From DASPJL01 sp035628645 (GTDB taxonomy: Bacteria; Bacteroidota; Bacteroidia; Cytophagales; Cyclobacteriaceae): a stretch of DNA of 18,940 nucleotides. Positions 5,981 to 13,310 of this stretch are shown piece by piece. The DNA is taken from assembly GCA_035628645.1 (NCBI GenBank), contig DASPJL010000079.1:1-18940 (forward strand), in the 5' to 3' direction. The notes beneath the pieces are model-generated. The model saw only the letters and a program-made list of their open reading frames with translations, was not told the origin of the DNA and searched no databases. The translations under genes and the position numbers were made by a program. The first letter of the stretch is position 1, and each line of letters begins with the position of its first letter.

Positions 5981-8900
5981 TTATTCTTTCACAAACCTGA
6001 ACACCCTGCTATTTTTGCCTTCTGTCTTAAGCAAATAGGTACCGGGTTTCAGAGACTTTATGTTGATTACAGGTTGATTCGGCGATATTTTTGTTCTGTT
6101 TAGGATCGGCTTTCCTGAAAGATCATAAATCCCCGCTTCGGCATTTCCTTCTATTCCGGTTATAATCAACTCATCTAATGCAGGATTAGGATATATTGAA
6201 ATTCCTGTTTTTCCTGTTGCAGTTATTTTCTCGGGTAAACCAAGGCGTGCATTAGCACTTTGTTTAATACGGATCCAATTGATGTTATATCCTCCTGTAG
6301 GTACATTTATCGCTATTTGCTGCGGTCCGGCATTAAGCGTTACGTTATGAGAAATAGTTGTCCAGTTTTGCCAGCCGCCAGTGCTGGGTACTGCTATTGA
6401 ACCATATACAGGGCTTCCGCCGGCTTTCTCCAGTTGGATGTTTCCACCTCCGTTTTGACTTGCCACCCGATATTCAACTGTATATGTGCCTGTCGGTGGA
6501 AGGTTTACATCCCATACCATCCAGTCACCGGCATCAATCCACCCTACGTTTAATCCACCCTCAGTACAACTTTCGGTTTGCACACCACTCATTACTGCAT
6601 AGTTCTCGGCCTCAATTTGTGTCGACCAGCCTGTTGCGGAAGGATTCCCAAACAATTCAATTTCAGCAAGCTGTAGGATCGTTCCGCTGTTGTTGGACAT
6701 GTTAAACCGATAATAAGTATAGCCTATACTGTTATTGAAATTAAAGGTCCTGGTCTGGAAACGGCTCGGAAAGTCTTCATTGGCGCGGGTATCAATGGTT
6801 GCCCATGTGGTTCCGTTGTTTGATCCTTGCAAGGTCCAGTTTAGGGGATCTCGTTCAGGTGCATCATTGGCAGATGTGATTGTATAGCTATTAACGATGT
6901 AACTTGAAGGCGCCTGGTATTGCATCCATGCTGAAGCATTGAACGTCAGGTATTTGGTATTGACATTATTGTCAATCAATTTGGTATATTCCTCTCCTGC
7001 CGGCGAGCCTGTCTGGTATTGAGCGCTTAGTGTTCCACTCAAATCAGTGATATCTTCGTCACTTGGATTGCTGCCCGGATCAATGGGAAGTCCATTGGCT
7101 TCACGGATAAGCTGAAAAATATGATCGGGGCGGACTACTACATAATCTGAGTTAAGGGAATTGGCGACATTCATAAAACTTGTAGGCGTCACATTTTGCC
7201 AGGGCTGCGCTTGTATGATCGCGAAGCGTGGTGAGGTTCCGTTCCATCCTGAAGCAGCCGAGGCAATGTGATCCTTCATGGCTTGCTCATTCGTACAGTA
7301 GTTACAGGAAAGCGCCATACCCGGAAGGCTTTGGTTGTAAATGGTAAGTCCTCCCCCGGTATTTTGAGCGGTTAACCCTAGCAATGAGGGCGCATGAGTG
7401 GCAAAACTTTGTCCAACATTTTGATTAATTCCGCCGGTGATGGTATTCCAGATGGTAACAACCTTAAAACCTGCACGCTGATTGTAGTCTTCTGTTTTAG
7501 CTACGAACTGATCCAGCGAACTTTGACTAGGAAAACTATTTGGATAGGCATAGCCGTATCCGGAAGGGCCGGAAATCAAGTTATCATTATCTGTGGAGGT
7601 TTGCCAGTAATAGTTAAGGGCTCCCGGCATTGCATCCACCATTGCTGGTGAAAGTGTCCATCCGATAGGAACCGAACCACGATCAGGATTATTCCAAAGC
7701 TTACGCATAAGATGTTCTACATACTGCAAGTTGTCGCCGTCACTCAGTATGAACGCAACGTAGATCTTGTTTTGCAGCGCGGGCTTCTGAGGGATTGGTT
7801 TAGTATTTATTGTCCTTGGCATACCACTGTGCATCGTCAAATTGGTTGCCCAATCACTTGCAATGGTTGCAATTCCATAACTTGAAGCCCTTTCTACGCC
7901 TGGCGCCTCCTCCGGCCACCATCCCATATAATTTGCACCTGCAGGCATAGAGGATAAAAAGCTGTTCAGTAATTCACTTTCCCCGGCTACTTCAGGATCC
8001 AGCCATATCACTGCTGTGCCTAATGCTGTCGCATATTCTCGTAACGCCGCTTTATGAATTTCCGGATTTAATCCGATGAGTAAACGGTGATCAAGACTGG
8101 GCCAGTGGTTATTATATATTTCCTGATATACCTGCAACTTGCTGCTAAATTGTCCCCTCAAATCAAGTAAAACAGGTAAGTTATATGGAGCAGCTGTTAA
8201 CCTTGATAATAATGATGGCGAAGCAATAAGTGCATTTTGATTTTTGGCAAGTATCGTTGCCAGATTTACCGTATGTATTTGTGCAGGATCATAGACGATC
8301 AAACCGGAAACTTCGCTACGGTACTTGGTAATTAAATCCCATTTATCCGCAGGTTCAGACCAGCCTAAACCTAATGACTGCAACCAGGTATATTGTCCTT
8401 CCGCAAATGCATCACCTTCATAAGAAAAGATACGAGGCTGTGTCCTATTAACAATGCCTTTCAATGAAGCAAACAAGTACATTTCAGGAGTGGAATTGTT
8501 TTGCTGAAGACCTACCCAATCTACCTTTGTGTAGGCAGCGCCATACCAATAAACACGCAACTCAAGAGACTGGTTGGCCGCGGGCATTGTAAATGGCAAC
8601 GTGAAATTTGTATAGTCCCCGGCTATGGGAAACTGCTGACGGGTAATTGTCCTGGAAGCAAGGATTTGCCCTGTTGTAGCATTCCTGACGTCAATATCCA
8701 CAATAGAATCATTGTTGGCGGTATTGTTGTCGGTCTTCATCCGAAACTCAGCAACGTTAGATCCGGCAGGTACGCTTGTATCATAAGGCCCATATATCAT
8801 ATGCTGATTTGCGGCATCTATGCCGGTTTGACAAAGCCAGCCGTCGGTTTCCAAACGCCCTGTATTGTGACCAAGGGCTTGACCTTCTCCTTCCCAGCGC

Positions 8901-9073
8901 GAGGAAGACTCGCGAAGAAGAATTAAATCCTGTGTTTGTGCCGGAGCCGGAAAAGATGGAAGAAGCTGATCAGGCGGCCACGTTATTTGAGCCATTGAAG
9001 GTACGATGACCAACTGAAACAAGGACAAGAGCATCACTGCAATTCTTACAGGTGAGTTTAGTTTTTTAATCAT
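5981..9073 (-). CDS. Secreted GxGYxYP-domain putative glycoside hydrolase with discoidin, CBM6 and T9SS sorting domains
   Basis: Encodes 1030 residues. Order: signal peptide (1-28, cut after SMA); N-terminal beta-sandwich region (about 30-190); the GxGYxYP core (about 195-665), with the signature G505-Y-G507-Y508-A-Y510-P511 and an acidic D445-G-D447-N motif that may be catalytic; an F5/8 type C (discoidin) domain (about 672-808); a CBM6-like domain starting at IEAENYA (about 818-936, with GWIDAGDW and WIRIKQ); and a T9SS type A sorting domain (about 955-1030, with Y961-P-N-P964 and a late TYLLK). It should be exported by Sec, moved across the outer membrane by the T9SS and released or anchored to act on a polysaccharide; the substrate is unknown. 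Line 6601-6660 has 30 G/C of 60, richer than most neighbours. A 12-bp palindrome lies upstream of the start. Confidence 0.93.
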   Translation of the reverse strand: MIKKLNSPVRIAVMLLSLFQLVIVPSMAQITWPPDQLLPSFPAPAQTQDLILLRESSSRWEGEGQALGHNTGRLETDGWLCQTGIDAANQHMIYGPYDTSVPAGSNVAEFRMKTDNNTANNDSIVDIDVRNATTGQILASRTITRQQFPIAGDYTNFTLPFTMPAANQSLELRVYWYGAAYTKVDWVGLQQNNSTPEMYLFASLKGIVNRTQPRIFSYEGDAFAEGQYTWLQSLGLGWSEPADKWDLITKYRSEVSGLIVYDPAQIHTVNLATILAKNQNALIASPSLLSRLTAAPYNLPVLLDLRGQFSSKLQVYQEIYNNHWPSLDHRLLIGLNPEIHKAALREYATALGTAVIWLDPEVAGESELLNSFLSSMPAGANYMGWWPEEAPGVERASSYGIATIASDWATNLTMHSGMPRTINTKPIPQKPALQNKIYVAFILSDGDNLQYVEHLMRKLWNNPDRGSVPIGWTLSPAMVDAMPGALNYYWQTSTDNDNLISGPSGYGYAYPNSFPSQSSLDQFVAKTEDYNQRAGFKVVTIWNTITGGINQNVGQSFATHAPSLLGLTAQNTGGGLTIYNQSLPGMALSCNYCTNEQAMKDHIASAASGWNGTSPRFAIIQAQPWQNVTPTSFMNVANSLNSDYVVVRPDHIFQLIREANGLPIDPGSNPSDEDITDLSGTLSAQYQTGSPAGEEYTKLIDNNVNTKYLTFNASAWMQYQAPSSYIVNSYTITSANDAPERDPLNWTLQGSNNGTTWATIDTRANEDFPSRFQTRTFNFNNSIGYTYYRFNMSNNSGTILQLAEIELFGNPSATGWSTQIEAENYAVMSGVQTESCTEGGLNVGWIDAGDWMVWDVNLPPTGTYTVEYRVASQNGGGNIQLEKAGGSPVYGSIAVPSTGGWQNWTTISHNVTLNAGPQQIAINVPTGGYNINWIRIKQSANARLGLPEKITATGKTGISIYPNPALDELIITGIEGNAEAGIYDLSGKPILNRTKISPNQPVINIKSLKPGTYLLKTEGKNSRVFRFVKE

Positions 9074-9144
9074 AGGGTTAAAGGTTTTACTTGATTATTT
9101 AAATGGGATGAATTTTGACTTATCTCTTCATGTTTTATGGATAC

Positions 9145-9156
9145 TTATCGCGATAA
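9145..9156. promoter_or_regulatory. Palindrome TTATCGCGATAA upstream of the GxGYxYP gene
   Basis: A perfect 12-base palindrome sits about 72 bases upstream of the minus-strand ATG at 9073, with outer GGA/TCC bases extending the symmetry imperfectly. GC-centred palindromes at this distance are typical regulator sites, but no regulator can be named and chance cannot be excluded. Confidence 0.3.
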
Positions 9157-9365
9157 TCCGGCAACAGGTTTTGTAAATATTCTATAACCTATGTTAACGC
9201 ACAGTATATATTTTTCCAGAAATAGGTGCAAAAATGTCCAACAAGGAAAAAGAGGAGTTCTTTATTGATGTGATGTAGAAAATGGTCATGATTCTTTATC
9301 TAATCCGAATCAATCATAAATATTCCTTGCTTTCAAATGGTTTGAAAAGTTATCTGCGTTGCGCA

Positions 9366-9461
9366 GATTTACTCGGCGGCATTGGCGGGATAGTTGCCTT
9401 CTTGTGCACAGAAGATTCGAAATGGATCAATGGACAACGTATTGAATTTAGGGAGGAATGA
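9366..9461 (+). pseudogene. Remnant 3' end of a short-chain dehydrogenase/reductase gene
   Basis: The plus frame at 9366-9461 reads GIGGIVAFLCTEDSKWINGQ, then RIEF and a stop. This matches the conserved C-terminal segment of classical SDR enzymes ('ediAgiVaFLcSedskwinGqri...GG'). Nothing upstream in this frame resembles the Rossmann fold, the YxxxK site or the rest of an SDR, and the frame is broken by a TAG at 9276. The final GG motif is replaced. It is therefore a decayed fragment of about 30 codons. A perfect 7-bp hairpin (9352-9368) sits at its left edge, possibly marking a deletion junction. Confidence 0.6.
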
Positions 9462-9559
9462 ATCTGTAAGACGCAGCCCCAAAGCAGTGATTCTCAAAAG
9501 AAAAGTGTTTGTAATTGGCTTATGGTAGTTTCGAATTATTTAACATTACTATAAAGATA

Positions 9560-9602
9560 AAAGACTAAACTTCCAGCTCCAGACGCTGGAAGTTTAGTCT
9601 TT
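9560..9602 (-). terminator. Strong intrinsic terminator after the 163-aa SRPBCC gene
   Basis: Positions 9560-9577 and 9585-9602 form a perfect 18-bp stem with a 7-base loop. It starts 5 bases after the stop at 9608-9610, and on the minus strand the stem ends GTCTTT followed by TATCTTTAT. The plus side is also T-rich, so it may act in both directions, although no intact plus-strand gene lies just upstream. Confidence 0.85.
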
Positions 9603-9607
9603 AATGA

Positions 9608-10099
9608 TTATTGCTCCAGTTTCCATTGATCCACTAACTGCGCATTGAAGCCGCCTTCTTTGGGATTGGGCTGCCCTTTGCCTTCAGTAATTAAGCTGAA
9701 CAAACTGCTATTGATATAATTACTCCACGCATCATTACAAATATCATAACATTCATATTCAGGAGTTAAACCGATATGAGTGAAGACCAATTGTGTCTTA
9801 CCGTCCTTTTTTGAAATTTCAAAACTAACTTTTGTGTCGTTCCATTCACTTTTGTCTTTAGTAAAATTAAAGTGGTTCTCAATGACATGCCACACCACTT
9901 TTTCATTTGGAATGACTTCTATCAGTTTCATTTTGCTTCGATGAACGTCCTTATAATGGTAATTGAACTCATCATTAAGTTTTTTAGTGCCGCCTTCAAT
10001 TTCTTCGGACCACCATCCCCTGACATTGATTACGGCATCAAACACTTCCTCAGGAGATTGATGCACCAACAAAGTTGTCGTAAAATTTTGATTATCCAT
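9608..10099 (-). CDS. SRPBCC (AHSA1-type) domain protein, paralogue 1
   Basis: Encodes 163 residues of an AHSA1/SRPBCC fold: an N-terminal strand (FTTTLLVHQSPEEVFDAV), an RGWW-SEEIEG segment, a KLIEVIPNEKVVWHV strand pair, a VSFEIS...LVFTHIGL hairpin and a C-terminal helix. Such small cytosolic proteins bind hydrophobic ligands or act as AHSA1-like factors; the ligand is unknown. It shares the start sequence MDNQNFT, the core and a similar leader with the gene at 10248-10688, so the two are tandem duplicates. This copy keeps the C-terminal extension (KGQPNPKEGGFNAQLVDQW) that its partner lacks. It lies 148 bases downstream of the partner, on the same strand, and ends in a strong terminator. 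Confidence 0.85.
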   Translation of the reverse strand: MDNQNFTTTLLVHQSPEEVFDAVINVRGWWSEEIEGGTKKLNDEFNYHYKDVHRSKMKLIEVIPNEKVVWHVIENHFNFTKDKSEWNDTKVSFEISKKDGKTQLVFTHIGLTPEYECYDICNDAWSNYINSSLFSLITEGKGQPNPKEGGFNAQLVDQWKLEQ

Positions 10100-10247
10100 G
10101 TTTATATTTTTTTAAGTATTTGCCTGAAATTCTAGTTTCTGGTAATTGATTTGCCGCCACAAGCATTCATCAAAAAACCAAAAATGAAAGACCTTTTTAT
10201 TTTGCCTTTGTCGTTTATTTTGTCTTAACCTCTTTCTGATCATGCTG

Positions 10248-10688
10248 TCAATCACCGATGGTGATCAAATTCATTAATCTGTTCTGTAAATAATTGCCCC
10301 ATACGTTTGAACAGTCATTATAACACTCAAAATCAGGCACTAAACCTACGTGAGTGAAACAAACTTGCGTTTTATCGCCCTGTTTTGAAATATCAAAAAT
10401 AATTTTGGTGCCGGACCATTCGCTTTGGTCTTTAACAAAAGTAAGTTTGCTATCTGTAACCAGCCAAACCACCTTTTTGTCAGGGATTACCTCTATTAAT
10501 TTGTGTTTAGAATAGTGAACTCCTCCTCCTGCACGAAACGTAAACTCATCATCAAGTTTCTCTGTACTGCCTTCAATTTCTTCCGAATATAATCCTGTCC
10601 ACCATCCGCGGACATTATTAATTGCATCGAAGGCTTCTCGAGGAGTTTGATCCACCATGAAGCTGAAAGTGAAATTTTGATTATCCAT
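10248..10688 (-). CDS. SRPBCC (AHSA1-type) domain protein, paralogue 2, C-terminally short
   Basis: Encodes 146 residues with the same architecture as the neighbouring gene: MDNQNFTFSFMVDQTP, RGWW...SEEIEGSTEKLDDEF, KLIEVIPDKKVVWLV, and CFTHVGL at the end of the sheet. It stops with NLITIGD where its partner continues for a further 20 or so residues, so the tail has been lost or was gained by the partner. A perfect 6-bp inverted repeat, ATCACC-GAT-GGTGAT (10252-10266), covers the last codons. A longer frame upstream (to 10738) on this strand is out of register and not real. The gene is divergent from the GlxA-type regulator gene, with about 225 bases between starts, suggesting shared control (inference). 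Confidence 0.85.
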   Translation of the reverse strand: MDNQNFTFSFMVDQTPREAFDAINNVRGWWTGLYSEEIEGSTEKLDDEFTFRAGGGVHYSKHKLIEVIPDKKVVWLVTDSKLTFVKDQSEWSGTKIIFDISKQGDKTQVCFTHVGLVPDFECYNDCSNVWGNYLQNRLMNLITIGD

Positions 10689-10913
10689 ATTATGTTTTGT
10701 TTAAGTATTGGAAATGTTAAAATTTTATTTTCAGGCAATGGCCTTTATCGTGACCAAAAACCAAAATCGATTGCTTAATTTCTTTATTGTCTTCCTTTTA
10801 ATTTTATTCAGCAAAGGTATTGTCTAAAAATAAACTATCTAGGGTGTAAAATAGACTTTATAACGGGTTGATTTGGACAAAGTAAATTGCGACCTTTGTT
10901 AAAAATGACACCT

Positions 10914-11897
10914 ATGAAACATCTCACGATTATCGTTCCCGAGGGCGAGAACAACCTTAGCAGCATTGTAGGCGCTTACAAAATATTCAAAAGAGCCAAT
11001 GCATATTGGAAGGAGACCGGCAGAAAAGAATTGTTTACTGTTCAGTTGGCAGGTATTTCAAAAGAAGTGAATTTCTATGAAGGATTATTTACCGTAACAC
11101 CAAATACCCATATCTCCGCGATCGCAAAAACCCATCTCATTATAATTCCTTCACTGAATCATAATTATCAAAATGCTGTAAAGGGAAATGAGCTGCTGAT
11201 CGATTGGATGGTAAAACAATATAAAGACGGAGCAGAAATAGCCAGTATATGTACCGGCGCATTTATGCTTGCCTCCTCCGGTTTGCTCGATGGAAAAAGT
11301 TGTTCCACCCACTGGGCTGCGGCTGATACTTTCAGAAGTATGTTCCCTAAAGTGAATTTACAAACGGATCAATTGATTACGGATGAAAATGGAATATATA
11401 CGAATGGTGGCGCTTATTCATTCCTAAACCTTATGATTTATCTGGTTGAGAAATATTATGACAGGCAGACGGCGATTTTTTGTTCCAAAGTATTTCAGAT
11501 TGAAATGGACAGGCAAAGTCAGTCTGCATTCACCATATTTACAGGCCAGAAGTTGCACGGAGATGAATTGGTGAAAGAAGCACAAGCCTATATTGAAAGT
11601 AAACTCCAGGAAAAAATATCGGTTGAACATTTGGCATCAAGGTTCGCAGTAGGCAGACGAAACTTTGACAGAAGATTTATCAAAGCCACCGGAAACACCC
11701 CCGTTGAATACTCGCAAAGAGTAAAAATAGAATCGGCAAAAAAGGCATTCGAGACCACCCGCAAGACCATTAATGAGGTAATGTATGAAGTAGGTTACTC
11801 CGACGTAAAAGCATTTCGTGAAGTATTCAGGAAAATTACAGGAATGTCGCCATTGGAGTACAGAGGCAGATACAATAGAGAAGTAAAAGTTATATAA
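10914..11897 (+). CDS. GlxA-family AraC-type transcriptional regulator with DJ-1/PfpI domain
   Basis: Encodes 327 residues from ATG 10914; an in-frame ATG at 10905 (three residues longer) and a TTG at 10887 are alternatives. Residues about 1-170 form a DJ-1/PfpI-like sensor domain, with the SICTGAFMLASSGLLDG elbow (Cys113) and a THWAA segment. Residues about 220-320 are a double helix-turn-helix AraC domain: ISVEHLASRFAVGRRNFDRRF, then INEVMYEVGYSDVKAFREVF and the C-terminal GMSPLEYR. Proteins of this type are usually DNA-binding activators; the inducer is unknown. An inverted repeat ACAAAG (10877-10882) / CTTTGT (10894-10899) lies between the divergent starts, next to this start codon, and may be an autoregulatory site. 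The obvious candidate targets are the two divergent SRPBCC genes. Confidence 0.9.
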   Translation: MKHLTIIVPEGENNLSSIVGAYKIFKRANAYWKETGRKELFTVQLAGISKEVNFYEGLFTVTPNTHISAIAKTHLIIIPSLNHNYQNAVKGNELLIDWMVKQYKDGAEIASICTGAFMLASSGLLDGKSCSTHWAAADTFRSMFPKVNLQTDQLITDENGIYTNGGAYSFLNLMIYLVEKYYDRQTAIFCSKVFQIEMDRQSQSAFTIFTGQKLHGDELVKEAQAYIESKLQEKISVEHLASRFAVGRRNFDRRFIKATGNTPVEYSQRVKIESAKKAFETTRKTINEVMYEVGYSDVKAFREVFRKITGMSPLEYRGRYNREVKVI

Positions 11898-12030
11898 TGC
11901 AATAATTGAAAATACTTCTGAGTTAGGCCACAATATAAGTGAGGAACCAAAATTGCAGGTAAGGCTATTATTTGTAACTTTTAGAAATACATTTTACATT
12001 AGATCCACCCATCAACGGATTTACCACATC

Positions 12031-12540
12031 TTGAAAATTCCTTTTTTAATTGTTCTTCTATCATGTATCATGATTACCTCTTGTAAGGAGAAAAATGCTA
12101 GCACTGAAAATTCCACTTTGTCTGAGAATGTCTGTTTACAACAATCAGAGGCAGTTGTACTTGAAGCTTTTTATCTAAAAGATCATTATGATAAAGCAAA
12201 TTTTAACGACACTTTAATTGACTCAATCGAAATTGAAATTGAAAAAGATAATAGACAAAAGTTTTACGATGAAGTAAATTCTTTTGGCTACTATTCAACA
12301 GTAGTCAAACCTTTTCTTGATTCAATAGACGTTAAAACAATTAAAATAGAGGAAAATGAGGAATGCGTGATCCTAAATGGAGTAAACAAAAAGTATAGAA
12401 TCAATTTAAAAAAACAAAAGGAGCGTATGGGAATTATATTTTTTAATGGCAAGGACAAACCATTCTATTGGAAAGGTATAAATCAACATGGAGTTATTGA
12501 TGCTTATCTGAAAAGAACTTTTATGGAGAAAAAATACTAA
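12031..12540 (+). CDS. Small AT-rich lipoprotein of unknown function
   Basis: A TTG start at 12031 gives 169 residues beginning MKIPFLIVLLSCIMITSC, an ordinary lipoprotein signal with lipobox I15-T-S-C18. The same frame is open further upstream (to 11953), but that extension reads as random sequence and would bury the signal, so the TTG start is preferred. The mature chain is acidic and lysine-rich, with alternating charged strands (DSIEIEIEKDN, IKIEENEECVILNG) and a final WKGINQHGVIDAYLKR segment. No domain is recognised. It should be anchored in the periplasmic or outer membrane. Line 12241-12300 has only 16 G/C of 60, clearly lower than the flanking genes, suggesting recent acquisition or low constraint. 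It is convergent with the Nudix gene. Confidence 0.6.
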   Translation: MKIPFLIVLLSCIMITSCKEKNASTENSTLSENVCLQQSEAVVLEAFYLKDHYDKANFNDTLIDSIEIEIEKDNRQKFYDEVNSFGYYSTVVKPFLDSIDVKTIKIEENEECVILNGVNKKYRINLKKQKERMGIIFFNGKDKPFYWKGINQHGVIDAYLKRTFMEKKY

Positions 12541-12600
12541 CCCTGGGAGGTCTTTTGACTTGTAGTTATTAGAATTTTTAACATTTTCCCCTGCCTTCTC

Positions 12601-13224
12601 TTAATCAATATAAGTCTGAAAATCGCCTGACAGCACCTTATGATAAACCAACTCAATTTGGCTTTTCAAAATCCTGTCTTCCGAGAGTTCCGGAAGATTA
12701 TCAACTGCAAAATATTTTACATCCAGTACATCAAAACCTTTCGAAAAGCCGGATGAAACTGGCTCACAGAAAAAAACCATTTTATAAACATAAAAAGGTT
12801 GAGGTGGATGAGCATGCAACCTTTTGTCAAATACAGCCAGTAGCGTCTTAGGAACAACATCAAGCCCGGTTTCCTCTTTCAATTCCTTTACAACAGTCTC
12901 TTTCGGACTGTGTCCTACATCTGCCCAACCTCCTGGCAAAGACCACTTGCCATCTATGCTTTCTTTCACAAGCAACACTTTCTGATCTGAAGAAAGAACG
13001 AAACCGCGGATGTCAACTTTCGCCGTAGGATAATCTTTAACCAATGGAAAACTATCTTTTAAGGCTTCAATACTATGGTCACTTATCATATGCAAGAGCC
13101 TGAAACTAATTTCCTGCAGTTCTGAATAACGTTCTTTGTCATATTCATTAGCCGAGTAAAGCAGTCCCACATCTGCAATGGTTTTCAGTCTCTTTATTTC
13201 GTCAAGAAGCTCAATGTTTGTCAT
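12601..13224 (-). CDS. Nudix hydrolase with N-terminal Nudix_N domain
   Basis: Encodes 207 residues. Residues about 1-60 are the helical Nudix_N domain (PF12535 type) found in ADP-ribose or nucleoside-diphosphate-sugar pyrophosphatases; the Nudix fold follows from about 65. The Nudix box begins at G99 and ends KELKEETG: the catalytic or metal-binding glutamates E114, E117 and E118 are present, Lys113 replaces the usual Arg, and the first box Glu is His105. Variation at that first position is, from memory, common in this subfamily, so activity is likely kept. The expected reaction is hydrolysis of a nucleoside diphosphate linked to another group; the substrate is not determined. The gene is downstream of the J-domain gene on the same strand, about 87 bases away, possibly co-transcribed. 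Confidence 0.87.
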   Translation of the reverse strand: MTNIELLDEIKRLKTIADVGLLYSANEYDKERYSELQEISFRLLHMISDHSIEALKDSFPLVKDYPTAKVDIRGFVLSSDQKVLLVKESIDGKWSLPGGWADVGHSPKETVVKELKEETGLDVVPKTLLAVFDKRLHAHPPQPFYVYKMVFFCEPVSSGFSKGFDVLDVKYFAVDNLPELSEDRILKSQIELVYHKVLSGDFQTYID

Positions 13225-13310
13225 CTAATAAGACATAATTAAATGGTACCGACGTGGGTTGGAATCTGGAATTTGAAGAGCTCAAGCCATTCTAAAAATT
13301 CCTGAACCGG

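Larger units (their letters stand above)
9074..9607. other. Spacer with palindrome, dehydrogenase remnant and terminator
   Basis: No intact gene occurs in these 534 bases. The spacer holds the leader of the GxGYxYP gene with a perfect palindrome (9145-9156), a perfect 7-bp hairpin with a 3-base loop (9352-9368), the decayed end of a dehydrogenase gene (9366-9461) and the strong terminator at 9560-9602. Confidence 0.6.

Noticed and set aside
6358..6705. 115-residue plus-strand frame inside the GxGYxYP gene
   Set aside because: It lies opposite well-supported coding sequence for CBM6 and discoidin domains and has no recognisable motif.
8501..8926. 141-residue plus-strand frame inside the GxGYxYP gene
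   Set aside because: Antisense shadow of the N-terminal region; composition is irregular and there is no domain.
9234..9278. Short plus frame MSNKEKEEFFIDVM before the dehydrogenase remnant
   Set aside because: Only 14 codons, no recognisable family and no support as a leader peptide, although it shares frame with the remnant.
11953..12030. Upstream extension of the lipoprotein frame
   Set aside because: The sequence reads as random and would put 26 residues before the lipoprotein signal, preventing its function.
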